Source: Riptortus pedestris
Lineage: Eukaryota; Arthropoda; Insecta; Hemiptera; Alydidae
Assembly (NCBI GenBank): GCA_019009955.1
Contig: CM032228.1
Location: forward strand, 259,017,501-259,081,500
Length of the DNA stretch: 64,000 nucleotides
Direction of reading: 5' to 3'
The notes under the pieces are model-generated. The model was not told where the DNA came from and made no database searches. It was given only the letters and a program-made list of their open reading frames with translations. Of the stretch, positions 36,419-48,009 are shown piece by piece. The translations under genes were made by a program, and so were the position numbers. How positions within the stretch are numbered: the stretch's first letter is position 1; each line of letters opens with the position of its first letter.

Positions 36419-36924
36419 TGGTCTTGATGTTGTCCATTCAGACTGGTCTTGATGTTGTCCATTCAGACTGGTCTTGATGTTGTCCATTCAGACTGGTCTT
36501 GATGTTGTCCATTCAGACTGGTCTTGATGTTGTCCATTCAGACTGGTCTTGATGTTGTCCATTCAGACTGGTCTTGATGTTGTCCATTCAGACTGGTCTT
36601 GATGTTGTCCATTCAGACTGGTCTTGATGTTGTCCATTCAGACTGGTCTTGATGTTGTCCATTCAGACTGGTCTTGATGTTGTCCATTCAGACTGGTCTT
36701 GATGTTGTCCATTCAGACTGGTCTTGATGTTGTCCATTCAGACTGGTCTTGATGTTGTCCATTCAGACTGGTCTTGATGTTGTCCATTCAGACTGGTCTT
36801 GATGTTGTCCATTCAGACTGGTCTTGATGTTGTCCATTCAGACTGGTCTTGATGTTGTCCATTCAGACTGGTCTTGATGTTGTCCATTCAGACTGGTCTT
36901 GATGTTGTCCATTCAGACTGGTCT
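36419..36924. repeat. 25-bp minisatellite, about 20 identical copies
   Basis: The unit TGGTCTTGATGTTGTCCATT plus CAGAC repeats with a 25-bp period and no differences that I can see, so expansion or homogenisation is recent. It falls inside otherwise unique sequence. Confidence 0.97.
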
Positions 36925-37254
36925 TTCTCACTACTGTCTCACACATGGATTACATTATAAGGAGAAGGGGGGGGTATTCGATGTAGACTGCTGTAATAAC
37001 TATCACCTTTGAAGCATAACCTAGCATTGCTTATGTATAGGCCTTCTCCAGCCAACTGATATGAGTAACATAAATATTTCACTTCTGTATCCAGGCCACG
37101 ATATAGTTGAGATACGTTCAACATAGATAAAGATTAGGCTAGTTTCAAAACCTTTCATTTGAGGCCATTAGACCTCAAAACCTAGGCACCTTCAAAATTA
37201 TAGCTAGCATTGCGTTAAAATCATCGTCGTTAAACCTACAGTGGCCAGTTGCAT
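36925..37254. other. Unannotated spacer
   Basis: Unique sequence with a G run near 36965; nothing recognised. Confidence 0.5.
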
Positions 37255-37405
37255 TCCCTGTCTGGGCAGAGGAATTTATTTAGTCACGGAATTCGTTAAA
37301 TAAAATCCTTAGTCCCAGCCTGGCTAGAAACGGGTGGTAACCTGTAGATAACCCGCCCCAATAAGCCTTAGTACCAAAAAGTGGACGTTAAAATTAAAAA
37401 AAAAA
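37255..37405 (+). mobile_element. SINE, 5' truncated, plus strand
   Basis: It keeps a trace of the B-box side (CTGTCTGGGCAGAGG), then TTTATTTAGTCACGGAATTC, AACCTGTAGATAACCCGCCC and AAAAAGTGGACGTTAA, with an A-rich tail. Most of the tRNA-like head is absent. Confidence 0.8.
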
Positions 37406-37523
37406 TAAACAAAAAACCTTTACATACAATTTAAGCAAATTAAAAAAAGTATATATATATATATATATATAGCAAATTTAATAATATTAATAAAATATAC
37501 TAAGTTCCGGTTTATGTTTATAA

Positions 37524-37582
<59 letters not shown>

Positions 37583-38621
37583 GTAACCTCTGTCTGTACA
37601 TTGATTTTTTCCGCGAAATTTCACGATAACTTTTCGTTTCACATGTCATAGACACCATAACTGCATTTTGTTTCTTTGGTGTCTGTTTGTTTGTTTGTTA
37701 CCTTTTCACGCATATAGCGATATTTCGTTTCCTGTTGGTTTATCGGCAAATATGAACATAACAAAAGTTGTTTATTTTATTATTTAGAGTAACTTTTGTC
37801 ATATTCATTTTTGTCTTTTAACAAAGTATAAACGAGATATACACTATAAACTAAAGCTGGTGTCAACTACTTCATTGGGCGCTAACGATTAAACCGAACT
37901 TAAAAAAACTTGGTATGTCAATTACCATAAATTCTTTCATGGTTATAAGCTATATTAAAATTTTTAGGTTCGAACGGGAGTGGGGGTTAAAAGGGAGACC
38001 TGAAATAAAAATTCGCGATATTTCATTGTCTATTTGTTTTTCGACAAACATGCACATAACAAAAGTTGTTTACTTTGTTATTTAAATTAACTTTTGTTTT
38101 ATACATTTCTCCTGTCTGGAGCAAGTAATTTGCGTAGAAATATTGATATGCTTAAAACCTCTTTCCAATATACATTACGAGGTACCTCACCTGGAAAAAT
38201 TAATTCAAATCTATGTTAATATTTTCTTCTTAATAATTAAAATCTATGCATAATGCACAGGAGGCGGGAAATATGACAATATGGAGGATAGTGAAGACTT
38301 ACATAAAAAAATTAATTTTATTATTAAAAAATCCACAGCAACGATTGGTATAAACCTATGATTCCCAAAGTGGTCTATATCGACCCCCAGGGGTCTATGA
38401 CAACTGAAAATAGGGGTCTACGATAGTGGATCTCAACATACACTGATAGTACCTATTTACTTACATTATACTATCTTATAATATAAAGACATATACATTA
38501 TTTATAAAAGTACGTATGAAGTAAAAAATGTATTATATATGTTTATAAAATTGTGTAAGTTGTATGTAGGCATTCGCTTTGTGGTCGCAATACATTTTGA
38601 ACTTGTAAAAACCTGCACATA

Positions 38622-38945
38622 ATGATATACCAGTATCATCTTGTTACAAGCATACGTGCTTCGCTAACTTGCACTGACATCTTCAATTCGTCACTCTATA
38701 AATACGAATGTGGTAACATACCAGAGACTTATCCCGTATTATGGAATATAGCGAGGAAATTTTTAATTTCCTTTCCATCGTCATACCTAGTGGAAAGGGG
38801 GTTCAGCGCTGTTACCAATCTCCTAACGAAAAAAAGAAACAGACTGGACATCATTAGCCGAGGAGATTTAAGATTAAACCTTACAAAATCGACGCCAAAT
38901 GTTGATAATTTATTATTAAAGCATCAGGTTCATCCTTCTCACTAA
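38622..38945 (+). pseudogene. hAT transposase C-terminal fragment (ZBED5-like)
   Basis: An open frame of 107 codons ends the transposase. Residues 37-70 hold YPVLWNIARKFLISFPSSY followed by VERGFSAV, and later KKRNRLDI and GDLRLNLT, then HQVHPSH before the stop. This is the conserved C-terminal dimerisation region of hAT transposases, closest in style to the group that includes ZBED5 and related domesticated genes. The BED zinc finger and catalytic core are missing, so it cannot act as a transposase. Its place inside terminal repeats and target duplications shows it is a transposon remnant and not a host gene. Confidence 0.85.
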
Positions 38946-39096
38946 AGCATTTACTTATTGCATAGTTTATTTTATGTTACGTATATTTTATTTAATAGAC
39001 ACAAAATTTTATTTTGAGTAGTTTTAATTTAAATTCAATTAATAAATGTATAACAGCATTTGTGATTTTTTATATTGGTTTTGTAATCAGTTTATA

Positions 39097-39222
39097 AGAA
39101 ATTCATTAAATTACATCCTAAAATCCCACCCTGGGTAGAGAAGGGTGGTAACCTGCAGATAACCCGTCCCGATTAGCCTAAGTTGCAAAAAGTGGACGTT
39201 AATAAATAATAATAATAAATGT
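39097..39222 (+). mobile_element. SINE inside the hAT element, plus strand
   Basis: CATTAAATTACATCCTAAAA, GATAACCCGTCCCGATTAGC and AAAAAGTGGACGTTAATAAA followed by an AAT-repeat tail match the family. It is 5' truncated. As the innermost layer it is the youngest of the three nested insertions. Confidence 0.85.
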
Positions 39223-39505
39223 ATAAAACTTAACATGTGTTTTTACTTTAGGTTTTTCACACTAAACTTCACTACAGTTAGAAATTTACAAAAAAATCAA
39301 TATCAGGTAAGTAGGGGGTCTACCCAAAACCGAAAAACATGGCAAGGGATCTACGACACAAAAAAGTTTGGGAACCTCTGGTATAAACCCTTAACACTGG
39401 GACGGGTAAATGTGAAAGTATTGAGGAAAGTAAAGCCTTGCCAAAAAAATACCATTACCATTAAGCCTCAAATCAATTCCCGGGCGAAGCCGGGTATCTG
39501 AGCTA

Positions 39506-39506
<1 letters not shown>

Positions 39507-39578
<72 letters not shown>
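39507..39578. repeat. (TA)n microsatellite between two Helitrons
   Basis: About 70 bp of TA joins the 3' end of copy 2 to the 5' end of copy 3. TA tracts lie at the Helitron 3' ends throughout the window. Confidence 0.95.
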
Positions 39579-39584
<6 letters not shown>

Positions 39585-40911
39585 AAATTGTAACCTCTGT
39601 CTGTACATTGGTTTTTTTTCTCGAAATTTCACAACTTTTCGTTTCACATGTCATAGACACCATATCTGCATTTTGTTTCTTTCGTGTCTGTTTGTTTGTT
39701 TGTTACCTTTTCACGCATAAACGACTTAGCCGAATTTTATGAAACTTAGTATATATATTACTACTACCGCAACTTAGACTTTAGGCTATATTAAAATTCT
39801 CTGGGACGAAGAGAAGTAGGGGTTATAAAGAGGCCTAAAATTAAAAATAGCGATATTTCGTTTCCTATTGCTTTTTCGGCAAATATGCACTTAATAAAAG
39901 TTGTTTATTTTGTTATTTAAAGTAAAAGTTGTTATATACATTTTTGTCACATATCGAAGTATAAATGAGTTATACGCAAAAAACTATAGCGGAAGTCATC
40001 AATTTTATTTGGCACGAAAGGCTCAACCGAACTAAACAAAACTTGGTATGTGTATAAACACTAACTCCTTCATGTTAATAAGCTGTACTAACATTACTAG
40101 GGACGAGCAGGAGTGGGGTTGTAGGGGAGCCCTGAAATTAAAAATAGCCATATATCGTTTCCTAATGTTTTTTTTTTGCAAATATGCACATGACAAAAGT
40201 AGTTTATTGTGTTATTTAGAGTAACTTTTGTTATATACACTTTTGTTGTATAACAAAGTATAATCGAGATATACACTAAAAACTAAAGCGGGAGCCAACA
40301 GTATTGTTGGGTACTAACGATTGTGCAGAACTTAACAAAACTCGGTATGCCATTTAGTATTAAAACCTTCCTGATTATAAGCTATATTAAAATTTCTGGG
40401 TACGAACGGGAGCGGGGGGTTATAAGGGAGGCCTGAAAAAATAATTCGAGATATTTCATTTTCTATTTGTTTTTGACAAACGTGCACATAAAAAAAGTTA
40501 TTTACTTTGTTTTTTAAAGTAAATTTTGTTCTATACATTTTTTTGGTAACAATGTATGAAGCAAGTAATTTGCATAGAACTATTGATATGCTCGAAAGTT
40601 CTATCCAATATGAACTACAAGGTACCTCACCTGAAAAAAATAATTCAAATCTATGTTAATACTCTGTCCTTAATAATTCAAATCTATGCATAATGCACAG
40701 GAGACGGGAAATATGACAATATGGAGGACAGTGAAGTCTTACATAAAAAATTAATTTTATTATTAAAAATCCACAGCAACGACGGGTATAAACCCTAAAT
40801 ACTGGGACGGGTAAATGTCAAAATATTGTGCAAAGTAAAGCCTTGCCAAAAAAATACCATCACCATTCAGTCTCAAATCAATGCCCGGGCGAAGCCGGGT
40901 ATCTGAGCTAG
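39579..40911 (+). mobile_element. Non-autonomous Helitron, copy 3, with internal tandem segments
   Basis: It runs from AAAATTGTAACCTCTGTCTG (after TA) to the CCCGGGCGAAGCCGGG hairpin and CTAG at 40908-40911, followed by T. Inside, a segment of about 300 bp recurs about three times, marked by near-copies of AGCGATATTTCGTTTCCTAT at about 39846, 40145 and 40446. This explains why it is longer than copy 1 (787 bp). No Rep/helicase frame is present. Confidence 0.85.
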
Positions 40912-41044
40912 TATATATATATCCCACAGTATATTACATCAGGATTAAGATAGCAATTATACTACACAACATTTACAAAAAATAGCTACAAACACCAAAA
41001 AGCAATGACGAACTTTAAATACTCAACATTACATTAAATTAAAT

Positions 41045-41560
41045 AGTCCGTGAGGCAGGGGCTGCGTAAACTAAGCAGAGTTCCCACGTGAAGTTTTACA
41101 ATAGAGAAATCTCCATACTGGTAACACAACACCACCGTGAGTAAATACAAACGGTAATGAGAAATATTTCAGTTAGTTTTAATAAATTCCCAACTGAAAC
41201 GGCTTCTGAATTGTAAGAATAATTTATATTTTAATAACTCAAATTTTAGTAGTCCAAGAACTAAAGAAGAGGGGGGAACGGACGAACAGAACGTATTTTC
41301 ATAAATCTCACAAAGTAACGAAGGTAAGGTAAGGTTAGAAACGACAGGTAAGGTTAGATGAAGCTTTCACCAAAGCCGAACAGTTACGGAAACGGCCGAA
41401 CTAATCCGAACAAAACCCGACCACATATCCTACAGACTTCTTAAAAATGCAAATATCTCGGTTAATATTCAAGATTTACAATAAATGTATATACAAATAT
41501 TTATAGTAAATTTAATTTTCAATAAGATTGGTTCTATAATGTTTTTCGATCCGATGCACT
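41045..41560 (+). mobile_element. Family B element, right-truncated, plus strand
   Basis: The left end AGTCCGTGAGGCAGGGGCTG continues with CGTAAACTAAGCAG and TTCCCACGTGAAGTTTTACA as in the 52464 copy. The middle shares CGAACAGTTACGGAAACGGC and AATGTATATACAAATATT with others, then similarity fails after about 41560, before the hairpin end. Class uncertain. Confidence 0.65.
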
Positions 41561-41708
41561 CTGGTCTCTGGCTAAAATTGTTACCAACTCACATGGTATC
41601 TATGGTTCACAATGACTCATGTTTCATTCATTACATTTTACTTTTTGTATTTTTTTTTTTTAATCTTTTTCTTTCCTTGTTTTGTATTTTGTTTGTGATC
41701 CATTCTGA

Positions 41709-42022
41709 TTTTTTGCCACCCCTAACCACCCCTGCTTTTTGCCACCCCTAACCACCCCTGCTTTTTGCCACCCCTAACCACCCCTGCTTTTTGGCACCCC
41801 TAACCACCCCCTGCTTTTTGTCACCCCTAACCACCCCTGATTTTTGCCACCCTAACCACCCCTGCTTTTTGCGAACCCTGATTTTTGGCACCCCTAACCA
41901 CCACTGCCCCCCCCCTGTTTTTGCCACTCCTAACCAATCCCTAATTTTTGGCACACCTAACCACCCCTGCTTTATGCGACCCATAACCAACCCTCCTTTT
42001 TGCCACCTCTAACCGCCCCTAG
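41709..42022. repeat. 26-bp C-rich minisatellite, about 12 degenerate copies
   Basis: The unit resembles TTTTTGCCACCCCTAACC plus ACCCCTGC, with G of the unit at 41715, 41741 and 41767. Later copies vary in length and sequence. The strand is strongly C-rich on plus, G-rich on minus. Frames of 70-80 codons on both strands are repeat by-products. Confidence 0.9.
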
Positions 42023-43350
42023 ATTGTTGTCATTGTTGACATGTTGCGGTTAGGCTATTTTTTCTAAATTTATTGAGCCATTACTGCGAATCTACGAGTA
42101 AGCAAACAATATTAGCTTACAATTGTAACAGAGTCGAGGAAAACATTAGGAGTTTCCATCCAGATTCATACTCCTCCCTTAACAAGCATCTCTATCCCAT
42201 ATTTAGTTTCGTTTTTTTTAATTGTTGATTAATTAACAAATTTCGAAACCAATGTGGTTTACCTTTTATTATATGGAATATTTAACCTATTATGTATTGT
42301 GTAAATCACATTTGAAGAAATTATGAAAGAATATGTGATAAAGAGCGTAGGTTGCTGCTAGCAGATGATGACGAAGAAAAGATAAGAGGCGTGTAGTGAG
42401 TGTGTGTAGAAGGGCTGTGGTATTTTGTGTAAGGGCTTTGTGAAGGGCCTGCCAAAACAAGATATCGATTAAGGATCGCTGCGCGCTCACACATGGCCCA
42501 AACAAGCCGCCATCTCACCCCCTTCAACCCCTACCTTATCTACAACCTGTTATCACCAGGGCTATGCAACTTAAAGCCCAAACAATAATTTCCATTCCAT
42601 AAATGTAACCATAATACTTCTTATTCAAAGTAACTCTCTTCGGCTACAATGTATTTCGCCCAACAATGTTGACAATCCCTTGTGTACAGAAACTAGTTTA
42701 TTTTTAATGCGTTAATTCTCACACGTTTTCATGTTCCTTTTAAATTCGCCAGACGTTCTGAAATGCCTCACTAGAGAGCGAGTCCGCTAAATATGATAAT
42801 TGTGTTGAAACTTCATTCATTTTCAGGTCATTCAATTATTACGAGCTAATTTACGAACTTTGGTAAGCATGATTTGTTTATGTCCAGGTTCTCTCTTATT
42901 AACGGGGGCAGGTGTCTTCTTTTTAACTCTACTTTATTGTGAGTATGTAAACTGAAGCTGTAAGGAAGCCCTGTAGAAGTCACATCTGTCTGATGCAATG
43001 AATTGTAGGGTACAATGATCGGCCATCTGTAAACAGCGCAGAAATACACCTTGATCTGCCAATACACCAAACTCCCATGTAATCGAATCTAGATGCGGCA
43101 ATACTCAATGCAAGCTGCGAAAATATAAAAATTCCCACAACCAAATATCTTACTAAGAATTTAGCAAGGGTTTCACCAACAATCGACTCTTGGCTAAATT
43201 TAAATAAATATAAATTTATTTATAGTTAAAACCTGCATCTATAATAAATATTCTATCGAAAATGAGAGATAGGCACCTTTAAAGCGATATAGTGGGGACA
43301 CTTATGTCTAATTAAACTAAATTACAAAGAAATAGAACTTAGCAGCTTAT
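42023..43350. other. Mostly unique sequence with a YY1-like motif
   Basis: On the minus strand AGATGGCGGC occurs at 42506-42515, the core of a YY1-type promoter element that often overlaps start codons. The following frame is only eight codons. A minus-strand frame at 42321-42527 has no recognised similarity. No further feature. Confidence 0.4.
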
Positions 43351-43352
43351 AG

Positions 43353-44525
43353 GTGAGGTGAGCAGGTCCTCTCCTCCAGCATGTCTGGCTGTATGGCCCT
43401 GTCTTAGCCTGAGCCAATGACCAACTTTGCCCCCGCCCATCCAATATGATGTGAGGTGAGCAGGTCCTCTCCTCCAGCATGTCTGGCTGTATGGCCCTGT
43501 CTTAGCCTGAGCCGATGACCAACTTTGCCCCCGCCCATCCAATATGATGTGAGGTGAGCAGGTCCTCTCCTCCAGCATGTCTGGCTGTATGGCCCTGTCT
43601 TAGCCATAGCCGATGACCAACTTTGCCCCCGCCCATCCAATATGATGTGAGGTGAGCAGGTCCTCTCCTCCAGCATGTCTGGCTGTATGGCCCTGTCTTA
43701 GCCTGAGCCGATGACCAACTTTGCCCCCGCCCATCCAATATGATGTGAGGTGAGCAGGTCCTCTCCTCCAGCATGTCTGGCTGTATGGCCCTGTCTTAGC
43801 CTGAGCCGATGACCAACTTTGCCCCCGCCCATCCAATATGATGTGAGGTGAGCAGGTCCTCTCCTCCAGCATGTCTGGCTGTATGGCCCTGTCTTAGCCT
43901 GAGCCGATGACCAACTTTGCCCCCGCCCATCCAATATGATGTGAGGTGAGCAGGTCCTCTCCTCCAGCATGTCTGGCTGTATGGCCCTGTCTTAGCCTGA
44001 GCCGATGACCAACTTTGCCCCCGCCCATCCAATATGATGTGAGGTGAGCAGGTCCTCTCCTCCAGCATGTCTGGCTGTATGGCCCTGTCTTAGCCATAGC
44101 CGATGACGAACTTTGCCCCCGCCCATCCAATATGATGTGAGGTGAGCAGGTCCTCTCCTCCAGCATGTCTGGCTGTATGGCCCTGTCTTAGCCATAGCCG
44201 ATGACCAACTTTGCCCCCGCCCATCCAATATGATGTGAGGTGAGCAGGTCCTCTCCTCCAGCATGTCTGGCTGTATGGCCCTGTCTTAGCCTGAGCCGAT
44301 GACGAACTTTGCCCCCGCCCATCCAATATGATGTGAGGTGAGCAGGTCCTCTCCTCCAGCATGTCTGGCTGTATGGCCCTGTCTTAGCCTGAGCCCATGA
44401 CCAACTTTGCCCCCGCCCATCCAATATGATGTGAGGTGAGCAGGTCCTCTCCTCCAGCATGTCTGGCTGTATGGCCCTGACTTAGTCTGAGCCGATGACG
44501 AACTTGGCCCCCGCCCATCAAATAT
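43353..44525. repeat. 98-bp tandem array, 12 copies
   Basis: GTGAGGTGAGCAGGTCCTCT begins at 43353, 43451 and onward every 98 bp. Two sub-types alternate irregularly: CTTAGCCTGAGCCGATG and CTTAGCCATAGCCGATG, plus an ACC/ACG switch. Because 98 is not a multiple of three, overlapping minus-strand frames of about 90 codons each end after nearly three units; they are not genes. The array is GC-rich against AT-rich flanks. Confidence 0.96.
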
Positions 44526-45566
44526 GCCCACAAGAGGCTACTAAACGTAATTTAATTATCGCAATTCATCTCGAATATTGTTCAGTGTATCGACTTTAAG
44601 AGCAGTCAATGTTATTTTAGAAGTCTTATGACGTTGACTACCAAAGTTGTTGACTACATGAACTCAAAGTAAGATAAATCTCTATATTACAGTTGTGTAA
44701 GGTGGCGTGATATCGTCATGAAGAATGTTGTCTTGATGGACGTCATTCTCCCTTGAGCTACCCTAAAGCAATTTGGGGCTTGTATCTGCTCAAATGTTGT
44801 AAAACGAAAATGTCATCTCACAGCCAATACAAAAATATGTCGATAATCATAAAATGTTACCAATAAGTTTCTTATTGTTAAAATATTGCGTGACTCTCAG
44901 ATAGCCCCATTTTGTTTATATGTAGATGCAGTTTGTATTACAGACCATTAAGGTTCCTAGCCAGCCCGAGCGAGACTCGAGGGATTTGTGGTCAGAGTTT
45001 TTACAGAGTGAGTGATCAACTCGAATTACAACGGCCGTTATGGAAGGAGGAGGTAGGATGAGTAGTCTCCAGTAGTCAGATGGGCCTCATTGTACCGGAG
45101 GGTCAGAGCCAGTGGCAGCTAGCCTGTGGACGGCAGCTAGGAGAGCCATAATCATTCCTCATCCCGAGAACATGTGAGGCGTGTATAGTTTTCAGACTCC
45201 CGCTGATCCATGAGCACTGGAGCACGCTCTGTTAGTCAACTTGTGAACTAATACTTTCCCTTGACTGGGGTCGTACATTCAGCTATTTTTACCTTGTGCT
45301 TGCTGCCGGTAGGTGTAACCATGCCTTCAGGCCACAGCCATCCCTTCGTGTCATATGTCTATTCTTGATAGCCTTTAATCCGCCATAATAGAGCCGAGTC
45401 CGAAAAAGAGTACAAGAAAGACATATCCCATTATTATTTGATCGATACTTGGTACTTGATGTTAAACCGCTTCTTGTAAAATTTATGTTTTAGTGTCATA
45501 GTGACGAAAATTATAGCAGGATTTAGAGGTTTATTGCGGGATTAAAATATTAAATTGTGTAGGGTG
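44526..45566. other. Unique stretch with a GC-richer patch
   Basis: Between about 44945 and 45340 the composition is less AT-rich and without repeats. It includes CCGTTATGGAAGGAGGAGG (near 45036) with only 11 codons open, and a donor-like GCCGGTAGGTGT near 45306. It could be a noncoding exon or regulatory element; no frame supports a protein. Confidence 0.35.
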
Positions 45567-46335
45567 CTCCGTCATTAGACGCTGGCCTTGTGTAAAATAA
45601 GCAGATATCCCAAACACTGCAATTAGACCTTGGTGATCTCATCTTAGAACCTATTTTTTTATGTCTCCTGCAGTAAGAAGCCAATGTAAATAGCAACCGA
45701 AATGCCAGTTATGCTCGAGGTGTTTAGTGACTGAAATGGAAATTGGAAGAGTAGAAATGGAGATTACAGAAGATTGTAACCAAGAAAATACATTTAATTT
45801 CATTGATGTTCTTGTCAGAGAAAACAAATGCAAAAGAAATAGTAGTAGACAATTAAAGATAGCAGTAGAGATACCAACAACTTTGGTTATATAAAATGTT
45901 TCGATCCAACTCATAGTAGGTGAGATATTTCGAATTTTCAAATATTCCTCCCTCTAAGACCCCCCCCCCCTCAAGGCGATTTGAACAATTACCTTATATA
46001 ATCTGTGGCTTTCCATTAAACGGTCAAATATTGCTTGCAATGTTCACCAATTATGAATCATGTAGTTTAGAGCGGAAATTTTGAAATGACGACGTCAAGA
46101 TTTTTTGATTGGACGTATAATGAGAGATATTCCGAACTCTCAAAAATTCATCTTTCTCGGCCATTAACGAACTTTAGTTTTAGTACATAAAATATTTAAA
46201 TATTGAGTTTGGTAACGATCAAAATAAAATTGCGACCGCTTGAGCGGTAACAGACATATCTATAAATATGGACATTTGTTGAAATATTTCGGACTTTTCG
46301 TGATGTGCACCTTAAGGACATCTGCTAAAATCTTA
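45567..46335 (+). mobile_element. Family B element, diverged, plus strand
   Basis: A weak left end (GCTCCGTCATTAGACGCTGG then AAATAAGCAGATATCCC) and right end (AAGGACATCTGCTAAAATC) frame internal matches such as AAATTGCGACCGCTTGAGCG and CATTAACGAACTT. It is an older copy with a decayed hairpin. Confidence 0.6.
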
Positions 46336-46635
46336 TATAATTAGGGTGATAATAATATTAACGTTATTAAATTTCTTTTGACTGGACCCATTATTCACCG
46401 AGTTACAACTACTACATTTTATTTTTGTTTCCTTCACCCCCCCCCCCTACCTCATACTTATGTGACATTAAACTAAAACAAATGTATCAGAAAACAGGTC
46501 CAACTTTAGTTTGTATCCTGGCACAATATTACTTCATATAATTGCCTAAAACATGGAATAGAATACGAAAAGTTATCTTCTGTTTGAATTTCGTTTCGTA
46601 ATATACTAGCAATCAGATTTGTTATAGTGAACATT

Positions 46636-46760
46636 TTTAGCAGATTTCCCTTCAGGGAAATCCGCTATTGAGGTTGTACTCATGACGGAATTTTCGACAT
46701 TTTTCTTCAAATGTCCATCGATCCTAATTAGTAGATGACGAAAATGAGGTCCGTTCAAAA

Positions 46761-46834
<74 letters not shown>

Positions 46835-48009
46835 CTGTTACCGCTCTAGCGGTCGCAATTTTTGTTTGATCGTTACGAAACTCGAAATTTAGTCGTTTTA
46901 TGTAAAAAGAAAGATCAAGTTCGTTAACGGCTGAAATCGGACCAGTGGAAGGGGGGGTTTAGAGGGGAGGATTTTCGAAAATTCGAAATATCTCCGTTAC
47001 TATACGTCGGATCGAAAAATTGTATAGAATTAATCTTATTGCAAATTACATTTACTATAAATATTGTTCTATACATATTTTCCGTATAATGAGTATTAAC
47101 CGACATATTTGTATTTTTTGTAATGAGTTCCGCTTTCAGTAAACCCCTACTCCTACACGGGACATATTAATAATAAGCTGATATCTAATGAACCACCTCA
47201 TTATTAGGTTAAATACAAAATATTGTTTTCAACAAAGCTTTATTTTACGAGGTACAAACAAATACGTTCTGTTGAACCCCCCCCCCTTTTTTTTTCTTGG
47301 ACTACAAAAATCTGAGTGATTGAGATAGAAATTATTTTGATTCATTTCAAATTACTCCACTAACTATAATAAATAGTTTCCAATAAAATTAATATTTTAT
47401 ATTCAGATATATTTCTTTAAATGTTTGTTTTTCCGGTCTATCTATCGATACTGCGCTACAAGGTTGGCTAACCTGTTTGTTTACAATCCAGCCGTATTAC
47501 GTTGTAGGTTACGTTCTATTATTAATTACAGTACTAGATATAATAAATAGTTATATGAATAAAATTTATAACTTATATTCAAATATATTTCCGTAAATGC
47601 TTTTATTTCCGGTAAAAGCTGGCTAACCTGATTGTTTAGAACTCAAGCTGTTTGCTATCAGGAAGGTTCTTACCATTTGAATTGCCCTTTATTTGTTTAC
47701 TTAATATTCACAGCAGTATTAAGTCTTACAAATAATGGATATTTTGTGGTACTATTTAGTGTTGGTGTAATAAGTGTTCAGAGCGCTGCTATCATTAACG
47801 GTAAGTCCATCTTTTGTGTTCTTGTTGTTTTCTGAGATTGAATTGTTTTTAATTTAATCTCGGAGCCTAACGGACGGGAGTTACTTTCCCGCCAAAAGCT
47901 AGTTCGGTCGTTTCTTTGACTGGCTCGGCTCTCGTGAAATTTCTCTATTGTAAAACTTCATGTGGGAAATCTGCTTAGTTTACGCAGCCCCTGCGTGACG
48001 GACTTTTTT
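46636..48009 (-). mobile_element. Family B element, longest copy, minus strand
   Basis: The terminal hairpin AGATTTCCCTTCAGGGAAAT is at the low-coordinate end and the CTGCGTGACGGACTT end is at 47990-48009, the reverse of the 52464 copy. It includes a (TA)n tract (46763-46830) at the same internal site as other copies. Inside, a segment of about 110-180 bp is duplicated (compare GGCTAACCTGTTTGTTTA near 47465 and GGCTAACCTGATTGTTTA near 47620). A plus frame at 47632-47835 before a GTAAGT is unrecognised. No transposase is identifiable. Confidence 0.7.

Larger units (their letters stand above)
38356..39380 (+). mobile_element. hAT-type DNA transposon, non-autonomous, with 8-bp target duplication
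   Basis: The element is flanked by GTATAAAC at 38348-38355 and 39381-39388, an 8-bp target-site duplication as made by hAT transposases. The left end CTATGATTCCCAAAG and the inverted right end CAGAGGTTCCCAAAC share TTCCCAAA and form short terminal inverted repeats. It sits inside Helitron copy 2. It contains the last part of a transposase frame (38622-38945) and a SINE (39097-39222). With only about 1 kb it lacks most of the transposase, so it is an internally deleted derivative. Confidence 0.88.
37537..39506 (+). mobile_element. Non-autonomous Helitron, copy 2, interrupted by a hAT element
   Basis: The left end after a TA run (37537-37577) reads AAAATTGTAACCTCTGTCTG as in copy 1. The right end has the hairpin CCCGGGCGAAGCCGGG followed by TATCTGAGCTAG and T at 39507. 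Removing the insertion at 38356-39380 and one copy of GTATAAAC restores the order seen in copy 3. Microsatellite TA at the left margin hides whether the 5' TC is kept. A further TA run (39507-39578) separates it from copy 3. Confidence 0.85.

Noticed and set aside
42506..42515. Minus-strand housekeeping gene start at a YY1-like motif
   Set aside because: The frame from that ATG has eight codons and no donor I would trust, so it is noted only as a motif.
43339..44531. Series of 81-90 codon minus-strand frames
   Set aside because: Frame shifts with each 98-bp unit produce a stop after nearly three units; these are repeat by-products.
47632..47835. Signal-peptide-like first exon ending at a GTAAGT donor
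   Set aside because: It has no ATG in frame, begins at TTG and lies within a repeat element copy; the hydrophobic stretch is likely chance AT-rich translation.
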